Assembly: GCA_037074705.1 (NCBI GenBank)
Contig: CM073593.1
Span: 100,091,738-100,155,737 of the forward strand
From: Zhengitettix transpicula
Taxonomy: Eukaryota > Arthropoda > Insecta > Orthoptera > Tetrigidae
Reading direction: 5' to 3'
DNA length: 64,000 nucleotides
The notes beneath the pieces were generated by a model. That model made no database searches. It saw only the letters and a program-made list of their open reading frames with translations, and had not been told where the DNA came from. This document shows, piece by piece, positions 1 through 11,077 of the stretch (positions are counted from its first letter, which is position 1; every line of letters begins with the position of its first letter). A program made the position numbers and the translations under genes.

Positions 1-653
1 CGGAAATTGCTAATGCAATTAATGATACTTACTTTCAATTAACATAAAGGCGGTGCTGCGGAGGAAATAGAATAACAAAATTCAACATGCAACTGCAGCG
101 TCGATTAATTTCATCCTGTTTTCAATTAGCATAACGAGTCGTTCTAAAATACTTACCGAAGAAAATGATTAAAAAAAATTACGAATTTATATTTATTTAT
201 TTATTTAGAGCTTTAGTTTGCTTGTACACGGAAATTAAATCCGAAGAACGACTTACAACAATTAATAAATATAGAAAAGGGTCTGCCAAATAAAGGTCAA
301 GATTATTTTTTTTGATTTTAATTCCGAATATTTATATTTAATAAGTGTAAAATTTTCATTCTGACTAGTTTTAAGTAGACAAATATTATTTTAGAGACAA
401 CTCCTTTAAATTATGACCGATACTGAATTGAACTATTTTGGAAAAAAAAATATTTTCTCGAAATGAATTTATCGGATTAATTTTTAATTCAATAAACGTT
501 ATTAAAAATATATTTTTAGTTATTATTAGAAATTAGTTTACGCTATTATACAATTAATATAAGATATAAGCGTACAAATTGCATAACTCTTAGGCGCGAA
601 ACGAAAATTTCACTGTACAAAAAAACAATGATAAATATTTTTCTTTAAAAAAA
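1..653. other. AT-rich sequence, no gene seen
   Basis: AT-rich, low-complexity sequence with many short A and T runs. I see no coding signal, RNA gene or recognisable repeat before the first family A copy. Confidence 0.5.
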
Positions 654-1148
654 ACGGGTTTGCGAGGGTTGATCTCTCGCAGGCAAAACCTTGTAGGAGA
701 GATACGAAGGGGCTACCTTTGGGGATGTCTTTTCCTCTCCGTTTTTGAACTAAGATTCCCTCAAGCCGAGGCACCTCGGCCTGTTCTGAGAGGTGTATGT
801 TCATACGGCAAGAGTTGTTCGCTGTTCCCATTGAAATAGACGGCCAGCCGGCTCCTAAACTGGTCGAGGCACGAAGTCCCCACAGCAAACTCCTCTCCCG
901 CTATCGGAAGGGCGTGGGACAAGTACCGAATGCCCGACCTACCTGATGAAGGTTTTTCTAGGGTTTTCCCTGCATTTCTTTAGGCGAATGCCGGGTAGGA
1001 TCCTTAAAATATAGCCTGGGGGCCCTAGTTAACCATTTGCTGCCTTCCTCTACCCTTCCGCATCCCCCCTTTCAAATTACTTCCTATGCTATTAAAGGGG
1101 AGTTGCCCAATGTGGATCAACCTCATGTAGCCTGTTGCCCTAAAAAAA
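654..1148 (+). mobile_element. Family A retroposon, copy A1
   Basis: Sense copy of the commonest repeat in the window. It starts near the 5' hairpin (CTCGCAGG arm) and ends in TTGCCCTAAAAAAA. Compared with other copies it lacks the stretch that normally follows the GTGTATGTTC block (CGGGGTCACAGACCTTGGG). The A-tail runs straight into copy A2, so the two lie head to tail. The short open frames here recur in every family A copy on both strands and are not evidence for a protein. Confidence 0.85.
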
Positions 1149-1164
1149 TTTTTTTAAAAAAAAA

Positions 1165-1700
1165 GCGGGCCTGCGAGGGTTATTCTCTCGAAGGCAGTAC
1201 CTGCGAGTGTTGTTCTCTCACAGGCAGAACCTTGTAGGAGAGATACGAAGGGGCTGCCTTTGGGGATGCCTTTTCCTCTCTGTTTTTGAACTAAGGTTCC
1301 CACAAGCCGAGGCACCTCAGCCTGTTTTGAGAGGTGTATGTTCCGGGGTCACAGACCTTGGGCATACGGTAAGAGTTGTTAACTGTTCCCATTGAAATAG
1401 TCGGCCAGCTGCCTCCTAACCTGGTCCAGGCACGAAGAAGGGAAAGCTGCGTCCCCACAGTAAACTCCTCTCCCGCTATCGGAAGGGCGTGGGACAAGTA
1501 CCCAATGCCCGACCTACCTGTTGCAGGTTTTTCTAGGGTTTGTCCTGCATTTCTTTAGGCAAATGCCGGGTAGGATCCTTAAAATATAGCCCGGGGGTCC
1601 TAGTTAACCCTTTAAAATCCCTTCCTATGGTATTAAAGGGGAGTTGCCCAACCTGGATCACCCTCATGTAGTCTGTTGCTCTAAAAAAAAGAAAAAAAGA
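1165..1700 (+). mobile_element. Family A retroposon, copy A2
   Basis: Second head-to-tail copy, beginning at GCGGGCCTGCGAGGG directly after the A/T tract of A1. The 5' hairpin module is partly duplicated. It has an internal deletion in the 3' half: the block around TACCCTTCCGCATCCC is missing. It ends in an A-rich tail broken by G. Confidence 0.8.
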
Positions 1701-1719
1701 TAATGGACTTCAAACACAA

Positions 1720-1748
1720 CGTTTCGTCCCTGATGGGGACCTCTTCAG
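1720..1748 (-). other. Hammerhead-like stem-loop motif
   Basis: The minus strand reads CTGAAGA-G-GTCCC-loop CATCA-GGGAC-GAAACG. The five-base stem pairs perfectly and is flanked by the two blocks conserved in other repeats of this window. It resembles a hammerhead core (CUGANGA, stem II, GAAA) but has one extra G before the stem. Cleavage activity is not shown. Confidence 0.45.
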
Positions 1749-1754
1749 GTCTTA

Positions 1755-2602
1755 CTTTAATTTAAAATTTATCTTATTAATTAAATTTAGGTTGTGGTTT
1801 GCGCCAGAAATAATTTTATTTAATTTGAAAATGAATTCAGATAATTATAATATTGTAACGAATAGTAAAAAAGGGGAAATTAAATATTACGTAGAAATCG
1901 TTTTCTCTTATGGATTTGATATGTTGTGATAGTTGTATATGTTTCAATTGTCTTATTTGCACTGTGGAGGTCTAAATAAATTAAAAATCAAATAACAGGA
2001 AGTTTCCGATTGAATACAGCGATTACACGTAACAGTCGTTCACGTAAATGGTAAGGACAAGAATGCCAACGTGCAAAAACGAAAATAACCAGAAAAAAGA
2101 ATCCAATTAGTTATAGTTGTAATTTATGATGTGGTTCATCTGAAAATGGATTTTTCAATCAGATTGTTTTCATAATTTATCCCCGAAAATAATTCAGTTT
2201 TTTCGGAATGATGCATTACCGTAATGGAATCTTGAAAATTCCTACGACGCCCCATCCTTGCGTTGCGTTGCGTTATAAGTGAGTGTGGTCCGGATCACTT
2301 TCAGAGATTGCAAGATGTTGTTGATCCGTCGAGACGATAGCCGATTGCATCTCAGTGGTCTGCGGATTATTACGGAACTGTCAAAGCACATTACAATGTA
2401 AATTATAGACCCGCATTCAACTCCGTTGCCATTTGGATGAAAGGAGATATAGTACAGACAATAATGGACATAAATAACAGAATATGTCCCATAAATCAGT
2501 CGCCGCGTATTATCGTAGCTGCCGGTTAACCTTCTATCAACATCGGGATCACATGGGGCTGGAACTTGACCGTACGACGGACGCGGTTGGTCAACCTGGA
2601 AA

Positions 2603-2606
<4 letters not shown>
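1755..2606. other. Apparently low-copy spacer, no gene seen
   Basis: Mixed-composition DNA with no long open frame and no match to other parts of the window. The segment near 2240-2580 is less AT-rich than its surroundings, but I cannot assign it. Confidence 0.4.

Positions 2607-2635
<29 letters not shown>
2607..2635. repeat. (TA)n microsatellite
   Basis: Pure TA run directly abutting the 3' end of a Helitron-like element. Another TA run begins at the element's other end near 3205, which suggests insertion into a TA microsatellite. Confidence 0.9.
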
Positions 2636-2636
2636 T

Positions 2637-3204
2637 CTAGCTGGGTGCCCGGCGTTGCTCGTGTACTTATTTATATAAACTCGAAAAAAAATTTAATTGA
2701 ATACTTAAATATATTCCGTGAGTATTTCAGGATATAATCGTCACTCAGTCTTCATACATTACGAAATATTACATTGATAAAATTGTTAGCTAGACTCACA
2801 ACTAATACAGCGCGAAAATTACCTTACATTTTCCCCAAGGATGGTAAAGTAATTCGTATTCTTCTTTATTACCATTCGATGGAGTATTGCTGAAGAAAAT
2901 ATTTCTGCTTTATTTCATTCCTAATAAAGGAAATATTTCCTTTGTTCGTTGCGTAGTAACGTCTTTCTCTCGCGTGACGTCATTGTCTCTTGGCGCGCAG
3001 TAATTTAATATTTAATGATCACGGTTTTTAATTATAATTCTTTTCACATGTATGCTAGGCGTTTCTCACCCTCACAGTACCGTTTCTCGTGTTTTGAAGA
3101 ATATGTGTACCAATTTTTGGTGCATTCTGTCCACGCGATAAAATTTGTATAAAGAACAACGTAAATACATACATACAAATATACATCCTTTTTTATTATA
3201 TAGA
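2637..3204 (-). mobile_element. Family B Helitron-like element, copy B1
   Basis: On the minus strand it starts TCTATATAATAAAAAAGG, after an A, and ends GCAACGCCGGGCACCCAGCTAG. A 5' TC, a 3' CTAG, no terminal inverted repeats and no target duplication fit a non-autonomous Helitron. The body carries the family hallmarks: a tetranucleotide ATGT-type start, a TGACGTCA site (here the minor variant TGACGTCATT), the GTAACGTC block and the AGTATTGCTGA block. Both flanks are TA microsatellite. No coding capacity is visible. The Helitron call is an inference from the termini. Confidence 0.55.
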
Positions 3205-3222
3205 TATATATATATATTTATA

Positions 3223-4008
3223 TATTGTAATACCGCTCTTATTGATAATTATTATTATAGGAATTTAGATTAAACAAGTTATAAAATTTTATTAAACAAA
3301 ATAATTTTATTAATCTAGAATACAACTCAAGAAAATCTCTGTGTATTTTTATATCCTTTTACATCAACAATTAAATTACACAAATAATCCAGTTACATTT
3401 TAATAAATCTGTTCCCCAGGGTCTTTACAGGGTTGATAAGGAAACGGAAAACTAAAATTTACAATTTAAACAATGCAATTAAATAAAATGAAAACGAAAT
3501 CTGACTGATTCCCCTTATTTAACAATTTACAGAATTTAATACTGAATGTCTACTTACAATTTTATTTGGGGTTTTTCAGGAATGCACTTTACTCTACAAT
3601 GCCCTTCTGTGCACAGACTTTTACACACACGCTTCACAGACACGTTCACTGTATCCTTTTTGATATCCAGACTCCTGACAGCTTGCATGGACTAAAATGA
3701 TTATTTTATTTTTAGGCACGGCCACCATTCAATTTGACCGAATATTATTTATCACCGCCTCCAAGTCCTCCTCCTTTGCGGTCTACATTTCAACTCCTAT
3801 GTCTTTCTCGTTCAGATTCTGGCACCACACTCCACGTCCATATCCTTTGAGGTCTCCTGTCCAGCTCTGACACCACACTCGTTACACCCTTCCCTCTTGC
3901 ACCTGACTCCACGTCCATCTCATCCCAATTCTGACACCACACTAACTTTTCTATGCACTTCCCCCTCTCCAGAATATTCCTTTTTTAACAGTTTTTGAGT
4001 TTTCACAT
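3223..4008. other. AT-rich spacer then C-rich segment, no gene seen
   Basis: From about 3600 the plus strand becomes richer in C and T, with recurring phrases such as CTGACACCACACT and CCACGTCCAT. These look like a short degenerate repeat. There is no usable open frame. Confidence 0.4.
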
Positions 4009-4092
4009 GTTTGATTAAATTTTACAGTTGACTCTGATGGCTTAGTTGGTTCAAGCAGCCCGCGGCGGGTTTGATTCCCGGTTCCATGCTGA
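4009..4092 (+). repeat. tRNA-like module joined to family A (first copy)
   Basis: Contains TGGCTTAGTTGG at 4038-4049, which matches the RNA polymerase III A box, and GGTTTGATTCC at 4068-4078, which is close to the B box. Only 18 bases separate them, so the anticodon arm of a normal tRNA would be missing. The module runs into a T tract and then antisense family A. The same module with the same junction occurs at 6390-6473 on the other strand. It is likely a tRNA-derived SINE head or a composite element, not a functional tRNA. Confidence 0.6.
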
Positions 4093-4095
4093 TAA

Positions 4096-4412
4096 TTTTT
4101 TTTAGGGCAACAGGCTACATGAGGGTAATCCACGTTGGGCAAGTCCCCTTTAATAGCATAGGAAAGGATTTGAAAGGGGGGATGCGGAAGGGTAGAGGAA
4201 GGCAGCAAATGGTTAACTAGGACCCCCGGACTATATTTTAAGGATCCTACCCGGCATTCGCCTAAAGAAATGCAGGGAAAACCCTAGAAAAACCTTCATC
4301 AGGTAGGTCGGGCATTCGGTACTTGTCCCACGCCCTTCCGATAGCGGGAGAGGAGTTTGCTGTGGGGTCGCAGCTTTCCCCTCGCCTTACCTTGACCACT
4401 TTAGGAGGAAAA
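4096..4412 (-). mobile_element. Family A retroposon, copy A3 (5' truncated)
   Basis: Antisense copy. The T tract on the left is the A-tail, and the body runs from GGGCAACAGGCTACATGAGG to CACTTTAGGAGG, where it is cut off. Its tail side is fused to the tRNA-like module. Confidence 0.85.
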
Positions 4413-5405
4413 GATGTTTCACTGGAAGTTATGGTAATAAAATATTACAAATTCTAGTGAGGGCGAAAATTATATTTAAATGTAGTTATATATAAAAGCA
4501 GTTTTATATCTACTGTGGGAGACGTAAAGTAGTCGAGGAAACCCGCGCCTAGGAGTCACATGTGTAGTGGTGAAATGGAGAATATGGATTCAAATTGATC
4601 TCGGTAACTTGGTATTGTAATTGCGTGATTTGCGACGGAGCGAGTTATGGAAGCAGCCATTCCGAGGAACATGTTCACATAAAACCCACATAGAGCGGAC
4701 ACAAACTGCTCTAATTTACTATGCAGAGCAAACGATGGGCGTCCTGGGAGATTACAATCATAAAGCACGCCTGCTATGATATATCAACGCGAGAATCGTC
4801 CGTCTGCATCGTCCGATGCCAAATAAAAAAGCAGCAGCGAGCTACTCTCGGGAGCCTTCGGTAATCATTCATCGTGATAAAAAACCATCAAAGGGGGGGA
4901 ACACTACCATTTCCAGCAGCCGCGGCCTCGCCATGAGAAGAAGAAAGGGGGGGGAAAAAACAACAACCTTAAGCCTGAATTTTAATGACATGCCAAGAGG
5001 AAAAAAAAAGGAACGTTGATGGCTATTAAAAATAAATTCCTCCCCACTCTGTCTCGGAGATTTAATGTATTAAGACAAGTTTGCGTTTATTTTTCCCCCC
5101 TCGTCCGCGCGAGCAAAGGCACACGTCGCGAAGTATCGGAGAAACGAAACGGGTCTGCACTTCGTGGGAATCAAAGAGACTCTTACTGGTCGTGCCGATA
5201 AAGCACCTAATGTATATGTTTCCTCCGTCAGGATGAGGAACAGTTAAAAATCCATATTTATTCCAGGATCATTCATCATTTAATGCAGACTATTATCCCA
5301 GCCCGGAACGGATTATATATTCCAATGGGAAGAATCAACAATCCACTTGCAATCACTATACGCAGATTTTATCGTTAAAGTCGATACTTTTTTAATTATC
5401 AGCAT
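4413..5405. other. Low-copy region with moderate GC, no gene recognised
   Basis: Balanced-composition DNA, most clearly at 4500-5220, with no similarity to the repeats elsewhere in the window. Open frames of 60-70 codons occur but show no domain, no codon pattern and no splice context I can support. It could hold a conserved non-coding element or a small exon; cross-species alignment would decide. Confidence 0.35.
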
Positions 5406-5828
5406 GAGCCGAGGCCCCTCGGCCTCTTCTGAGAGGTGTATGTTCCGGGGTCACAGACCTTGGGTATACGGTAAGAGTTGTCTGCTATTCCCATTGGAAT
5501 AGTCGGCCACCTGCCTCTTTAACTGGTCGAGGCACCAAGAAGGGAATGCTGCGTCCCCACAGCAAACCCCTCTCCCGCTATCGGAAGGGCGTGGGACAAG
5601 TACCCAATGCCCGACCTACCTGTAGCAGGTTTTTTTTAGGGTTTTCCCTGCATTTCTTAAGGCGAATGCCCGGTTGGATCCTTAAACCATAGCCCGGGGG
5701 CCCTAGTCAACCCTTGGCTACCTTCCTCTACTTTTACGCATTCCCTCTTTCACTACCTTCCCTATGCTATAAGAGGGGAGTTGCCAATATGTGGTTTATT
5801 CTATACATAGCCTGTCTGCACTTTCTTC
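5406..5828 (+). mobile_element. Family A retroposon, copy A4 (alternative 3' end)
   Basis: Sense copy, 5' truncated at GAGCCGAGGCCCCTCGGC. It belongs to a second 3' type that ends CTATACATAGCCTGTCTGCA followed by CT-rich sequence, instead of TGTAGCCTGTTGCCCTAAAA. The same alternative end is seen near 34120, 34670, 38750 and 54100. Confidence 0.8.
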
Positions 5829-5854
5829 GTCTTCCTATATACATTCTTTTTTAA

Positions 5855-6385
5855 CTGCGAGGGATGTTCTCTCGCAGGCAGAACCTTTTAGGAGAAACGG
5901 AGGGGGCTATCTTTAGGAATGCCTTCTCCTCTCTCTCCGGATTTTTGAACTAAGGTTCCCACAAGCCGAGGTACCTCAAACTGCATGAGAGGTGTATGTT
6001 CCGCCGTCTCAGACCTTGGGCATAGGGTAAGAGTTGTCCCCTATTCCCATTGGAATAGTCGCGGCCAGCTGCCTCTTAAACTGGTCGAGGCACGGAGAAG
6101 GGAATGCTGCGTCCCCACAGCAATCTCCTCTCCCGCTACCGGAAGGGCGTGGGACAAGTACCCAATGCCCGACCTACCTGTTGCATCTTTTTCTAGGGTT
6201 TTCCCTGCATTTCTTTAGGCGAATTCCGGGTAGGATCCTTAAAATATAGTCCGGGGCTCCTAGTTAACCATTTGCTGCCTTCCTCTACCCTTCCGCATCC
6301 CCCATTTCAAATCCCTTCCTATGCTATTAAAGGGGAGTTACCCAACGTGGATCACCCTCATGTAGCCTGTTGCCCTAAAAAAAAA
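5855..6385 (+). mobile_element. Family A retroposon, copy A5
   Basis: Near-full sense copy. It has the 5' hairpin CTGCGAGGGATGTTCTCTCGCAGG, the CTATTCCCATTGGAATAG hairpin and a 3' GCCCTAAAAAAAAA tail. It is followed directly by the reverse complement of the tRNA-like module. Confidence 0.85.
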
Positions 6386-6389
6386 TTTA

Positions 6390-6473
6390 TCAGCATGGAA
6401 CCGGGAATCAAACCCGCCGCGGGCTGCTTGAACCAACTAAGCCATCCGAGTCAACTGTAAAATTTAATCAAAC
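6390..6473 (-). repeat. tRNA-like module joined to family A (second copy)
   Basis: Minus-strand A box TGGCTTAGTTGG (6433-6444) and B-box-like GGTTTGATTCC (6404-6414). Similarity to the 4009-4092 copy covers the whole module, the T tract and about 25 bases beyond the 5' side. The same boundary in both copies means one joined unit was copied, not two chance insertions. Confidence 0.6.
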
Positions 6474-6868
6474 ATTTGAATAGTAAAAACATTTCAAAAG
6501 TAAAAACATTTGAATAGTAAAAATATAAATTTGTGTGAAAAACTTCAGCCTATTAATCAGAAAAAAATTATTCTCAAATTTAAAACATTATATTTAGGAA
6601 AAACCAAACGTTTCATACCTAATTTGGATCCCTTTAGCTGTACAATTTCGATTAAATTTAGTTATAGTTGTATTACGCCATTATTTATGATGTTGAACTA
6701 AATTTTCATATAATTCGATTTCATTGAAATTAAAGCGATCAAAAGTTCCTGTTAATTAATTATGATGTTTTAATTTTGATAATAAATTGTTTATTTAAAT
6801 GCCACTAATTTTGGTTAAATCAAAGGGTTTTATTTAAATTTTTTTATACCAATTTATCTAATTTTCTG
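6453..6868. repeat. Family G repeat, first copy (order Y-X)
   Basis: Matches 9517-9970 over its length, but with the two blocks in swapped order. The block with the CGTTTCAT motif comes first, and the block with AGGGTTTTATTT and CAATTTATCTAATTTT follows. Contains a decayed stem-loop motif at 6609-6637. Confidence 0.6.
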
Positions 6869-7015
6869 TTAATTAACTGCGCGACAAGAGACCGTGACGT
6901 CACGCGAGAGAGAGACGTTACTACGCGACGAACAAAAGAAATAGTTCATTTTCCCGGGAATGAAATAAAGCAGCAATATTTTCATTTAATAAAAAATAAA
7001 ATATTATCGAGGCCA
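6869..7015 (+). mobile_element. Family B fragment, copy B2a
   Basis: Partial Helitron-like copy holding the GCGCGACAAGAGACCGTGACG block, the GTGACGTCAC palindrome, the short GA run and the GACGAACAAA block. Both ends are missing. It lies just upstream of a fuller copy. Confidence 0.7.
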
Positions 7016-7021
7016 GTTTAC

Positions 7022-7815
7022 ATAATAAAAAATGGATGTATATTTGTATGTATGTATGTATTTACGTTAATCTCTATACAAATTTAAACGCGTGGACAGA
7101 TTGCAATGAAACTTGGTACAGATAGTCTTCAAAACACGAGGATTGGTACTGTGTGGGAAACGGGGGGGGGGGGGGCTGGGGGGTAGAGAAAACTCTATTA
7201 TACAACATAATTTAAAAATGTGAGCATTTGGTGATAAATTACTGCGCGCCCAAGAGACCATGACGTCACGCGAGAGAGAGACGTTACTATGTGACGAACA
7301 AAAGAAATAGTTCATTTTCCCGGTAATTAAGTAAAGCATAAATATTTTTATTGAATGAAAAGTATAATTTTATCCGGTGATACTCCATTAAATGATAATA
7401 AACAAACAATACGAAATACTTTACGACCCTTGCGGAAAATGCAAGTTAATTTTCGCCACCATGTTTAGTGACTCCAATATGGCGACTATTTGTTTACATT
7501 GTGAATCTAGCTAAGAATCTCATCAATTTAATATTTTGTATTGTCTGAAGACTGAGGGACAATTACATCCTTGCAGTACTCGAGGAGTATATTTCAGAAG
7601 AAATTCGAAGGTAAGTTGGTTGGGACTGATGCAATAAAATTGCATTTATATTACAGTTGATCGATTAATGCATCGAAAGGATGTACGGAACTAGGAACAG
7701 TTAGATTTAGGTTAAATCACTTCTTGACTAAAGATTAATATAGAATTAAATACTTTTTCGGGTTTATATAGATAAGTACACGTGGCAACGCCGGGCACAA
7801 AGGCTAGTATAAAAT
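7022..7815 (+). mobile_element. Family B Helitron-like element, copy B2
   Basis: Near-complete sense copy, from an eroded 5' end (AATAAAAAATGGATG) to the 3' end GGCAACGCCGGGCACAAAGGCTAG followed by T. The 3' CTAG|T boundary is what a Helitron would leave. Internal hallmarks are the GTGACGTCAC site, the CCAATATGGCGACTATTTG block and the GGAACTAGGAACAGTTAG block. It contains a poly-G tract near 7161-7177. No open frame of note. Confidence 0.6.
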
Positions 7816-8460
7816 AAAATTCAGTTTATGACCAATAACATTTGTTAATTGAAAACGTTTATAATTTTTAAGTTTTTCTAAATTTATTACTAGGCTTCTC
7901 AGTTAACTTGAAGATGGTACCACAACATTTTAATCTGATTACTTCCGTAATGAACTGCCTGTCATTGGTCATAAACTACGCTTTACTTTCCAGGTTTGCT
8001 TTAACATGACTGTCCTAATAGTTTAAATTCTTTTTCAATCGACTTCTTCTGGTAAAAAAATTAAATTTATATCACTCTGTTTATTTTTACATTTAATTTC
8101 TACCGTTTGGCAATATTTTTTAATACGTCCTGCTCCAGCTGTTTTACTACGTCACTCATAAGAAACTTAACTTTAATATGTTGTCGCATAAAATTATAAT
8201 TTGCTGGAGACATCGTGTTTAATCAACTACGATTATATTTAACTTAATTTAGGGGAAAACAACTTAGGAACATCCGCGTCGGAGAAGTTGGCCGTGAATT
8301 CGTATGCAAATTCTTTATTTAACGATTTTTTAAGTCCTCATTTAAATTCATTTCCGCCTGTGTGTGTAATAGACAGGAATTTTTTTTTAGAAATTAACAT
8401 CGTTCTATATTTTCTATTACCGTTCTAATTATTTAGTGTCGTGTTAGACAAACATTTTTA
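7816..8460. other. AT-rich spacer, no gene seen
   Basis: AT-rich DNA with no long open frame and no internal match to other families in the window. Confidence 0.45.
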
Positions 8461-8968
8461 TTTTTTAAATTTTGTTTTTGGGTAACAGGCTATGTATAGG
8501 GTACTTCACATGGTGGCAACTCCCCTTTAATAGCGTAGGAAGGGATTTGATAAGGGGGATGCGGAAGTGTAGAGGAAGGTAGCCAAGGGTTAACTAGGAC
8601 CCCCGGGCTATATTTTAAGGATCCTACCCGGCATTCCCCTAAAGAAATGCTGGACAAACCCTAGAAAAACCTGCAACATGTAGGCCGGGTATTGGGTACT
8701 TGTCCCACGCCCTTCCGATAGCGGGAGAGAAGTTTGCTGTGGGGACGCAGCATTCCCTTCTCCGTGCCTCGACCAGCTTAGGAGGCAGCTGGCCGACTAT
8801 TCCAATGGGAATAGCGGACACCTCTTACCGTATGCCCAAGGTCTGTGACCCCGGAACATACACCTCTCAGAACAGTCTGAGGTGTCTCGGCTTGTGGGAA
8901 CCTTAGTTCAAAAACGGAGAGGAAAAGGCAACCCGAAATGTAGCCCCTTCGTATCTCTCCTCTCAGAA
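8461..8968 (-). mobile_element. Family A retroposon, copy A6
   Basis: Long antisense copy, from the T-rich tail side (GGGTAACAGGCTATG) to CGTATCTCTCCTCTCAGAAC. The tail side has features of both 3' types. It is the first of three head-to-tail copies. Confidence 0.85.
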
Positions 8969-8969
8969 C

Positions 8970-9093
8970 ATTTTTTTTAGGGCAACAGGCTACATGAGGG
9001 TAATTCACATAGTGGCAACTCCCCTTTAATAGCATAGGAAGGGATTTGAAAGGGGGGATGCGGTAGGGTGGAGGAAGGTAGCCAAGGGTTAGT
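8970..9093 (-). mobile_element. Family A retroposon, copy A7 (short)
   Basis: Only the 3' 120 bases: T tract, GGGCAACAGGCTACATGAGG, then ending at AGCCAAGGGTTAG. This is strong 5' truncation, as expected for target-primed reverse transcription. It is wedged between A6 and A8. Confidence 0.8.
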
Positions 9094-9362
9094 TTTTTTT
9101 TAGGGCAACAGACTACCTGAGGGTAATCCACTTAGGGCAACCCCCCTTTAATAGCATAGGAAGGTATTTGAAAGGGAGGATGCGGAAGTGTAGAGGAAGG
9201 CAGCCAAGGGTTAACTAGGACCCCCGGGCTATATTTTAAGGATCCTACCCGGGATTCCCCTAAAGAAATGCTGGACAAACCCTAGAAAAACCTGCTTCAG
9301 GTTGGTCGGGCATTGGGTACTTGTCCCACGCCCTTCCGATAGCGGGAGAGGAGTTTGCTGTG
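9094..9362 (-). mobile_element. Family A retroposon, copy A8
   Basis: Antisense copy beginning with a T tract directly after A7 and truncated at GAGTTTGCTGTGTG. Third member of the serial array. Confidence 0.8.
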
Positions 9363-9516
9363 TGCCAAAAAGCAGAAGCCAATTGAAGCTGGTTCACTGT
9401 GGAGCGGTGGAACAACTAAATAACCAACTCATGAATATTGAACTATAGGTTATTGTCTGGTAATAAATCAATAGTGTAGCCACAGCTATTTCAAAACGTT
9501 TCGAGAGATTTTTTTT

Positions 9517-9970
9517 GTTTATTTAAAAACCACTTTCTCTGATTAACTTTCACAAATCAACGGGTTTTATTTCTATTTATTTTTTAAAACAATTTATCTC
9601 ATTTTATTTTCAAGTTGAATTTTAAAATATCATGAAGAATATTGATGTGAAATTTAATCACACATTGAAGTTTTATAAATATAAATTTTATTTGCACACA
9701 AATGAGTAAAACTTCAGCATATTAATCAGAAAAAATTATTCTCTAATTTAAAACATTATATTTAGCAGGCACAACGAACGTTTCATCCCTACTTTGGATC
9801 TCTTCAGCTGTACAATTTCAAATAAATTCAGTTACAGTTTTATTATGCCACTATTTATGATGTTCATATAATTGGTTTTAATTTAAATTGAACACTTGAA
9901 TCGATGAAGAGTTCGTGTTTATTAAATATGATGATGTTTTAAATATTTGATAATAAATTTTCGGACTAAC
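9517..9970. repeat. Family G repeat, second copy (order X-Y)
   Basis: Homologous to 6453-6868 with the two blocks in opposite order: the AACGGGTTTTATTT block leads and the CGTTTCATCCC block follows. On the minus strand at 9779-9807 it has CTGAAGA-G-ATCC-AAAGTAG-GGAT-GAAACG, an intact example of the stem-loop motif. Confidence 0.6.
9779..9807 (-). other. Hammerhead-like stem-loop motif in family G
   Basis: CTGAAGA, one spacer G, a four-base ATCC/GGAT stem, then GAAACG. The stem bases differ from those in the other families, but pairing is kept. Confidence 0.4.
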
Positions 9971-10119
9971 TGACTGGAGTTTTCCACAATTATTTAAAAA
10001 GAAGTCAGGTTAATATATTCTTTTCATCCCATTATGTTCTTTAATATTATGATATTGTGTGAGTTACAAGAATTTATTTAAAAAATTAATAATCGCTTAG
10101 GTATATTATGTCAATATAA

Positions 10120-10883
10120 TAAAACAGGATGTTTGTTTGTATGTATTTACTTTAATTTCTATACATATTTAAACGCGCGGACAGATTGCAAAAAAAAATA
10201 GATACACATATTCTTCAAAACTCGACAAACGGTACTGTGGGGGTGAAAAACCCCTAGCGTAAATGCGGAAAGAATTAAAATTAAAAACGTGTTAATTTTG
10301 TGTTAAATTACTGCGCGCCAAGAGACCGTGACGTCACGCGCGAGAGAGAGAGAGAGTGACGTTACTACGCGACGAACAAAGGACATAGTTCCTTTTTCCG
10401 GTAATGAAATAAATCAGAAATATTTTCATTAAAATAAAGAGTATAATTTTATCTAGTAATACTTCATCGAATGATAATAAAAAACAATACGAAATACTTT
10501 ACGACCCTTGCGGAAAATGTAAGTTAATTTTCGCCGCCATGTTTAGTGACTCCAATATGGCGACTATTTGTTTACATTGTGAATCTGGCAAAGAATTTCA
10601 TCAATTTTAATCTTTCGTGATGTCTGAGGACTGAGGGACAATAATATCCTTGCAATACTCAAGGAGTATATTTAAGAAGAAATTCGGAGGTATGTTTGTT
10701 GGGACTGATGCAATAAAATTCAATGTATTTAACAGCTGTTCAATTAATGCACTATCGGTCTAAAGGATGTACGGAACTAGGAACAGTTAGGTTTAGGTTA
10801 AATAACATCTTTACTAATGATTAATGTAGAATTAAATACTTTTTCGGGTTTATAAAAATAAGTACACGTGGCAACGCCGGGCA
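10120..10883 (+). mobile_element. Family B Helitron-like element, copy B3
   Basis: Nearly full sense copy from ACAGGATGTTTGTTTG to GCAACGCCGGGCACCGG, with the last bases of the 3' end lost. The GA run after GTGACGTCAC has grown to about ten bases and carries an extra CG. Confidence 0.65.
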
Positions 10884-11019
10884 CCGGATTGAGAATAAAC
10901 CCCACAAAGGTCGGCCGAAGTTAAACAGCACGAAATATTATTTATTTACTAAGGTTACATGTTACTCGTAATTTTATAAAATTTCAATAAATAATATTAT
11001 TAATTTACTTCATAATTCA

Positions 11020-11020
<1 letters not shown>

Positions 11021-11073
<53 letters not shown>
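11021..11073. repeat. (TA)n microsatellite
   Basis: About 50 bases of TA with a few substitutions. Confidence 0.9.

Positions 11074-11077
<4 letters not shown>

Noticed and set aside
4031..4090. Functional tRNA gene
   Set aside because: The A and B boxes are only 18 bases apart and no anticodon arm or acceptor stem can be formed; it is a tRNA-like repeat module.
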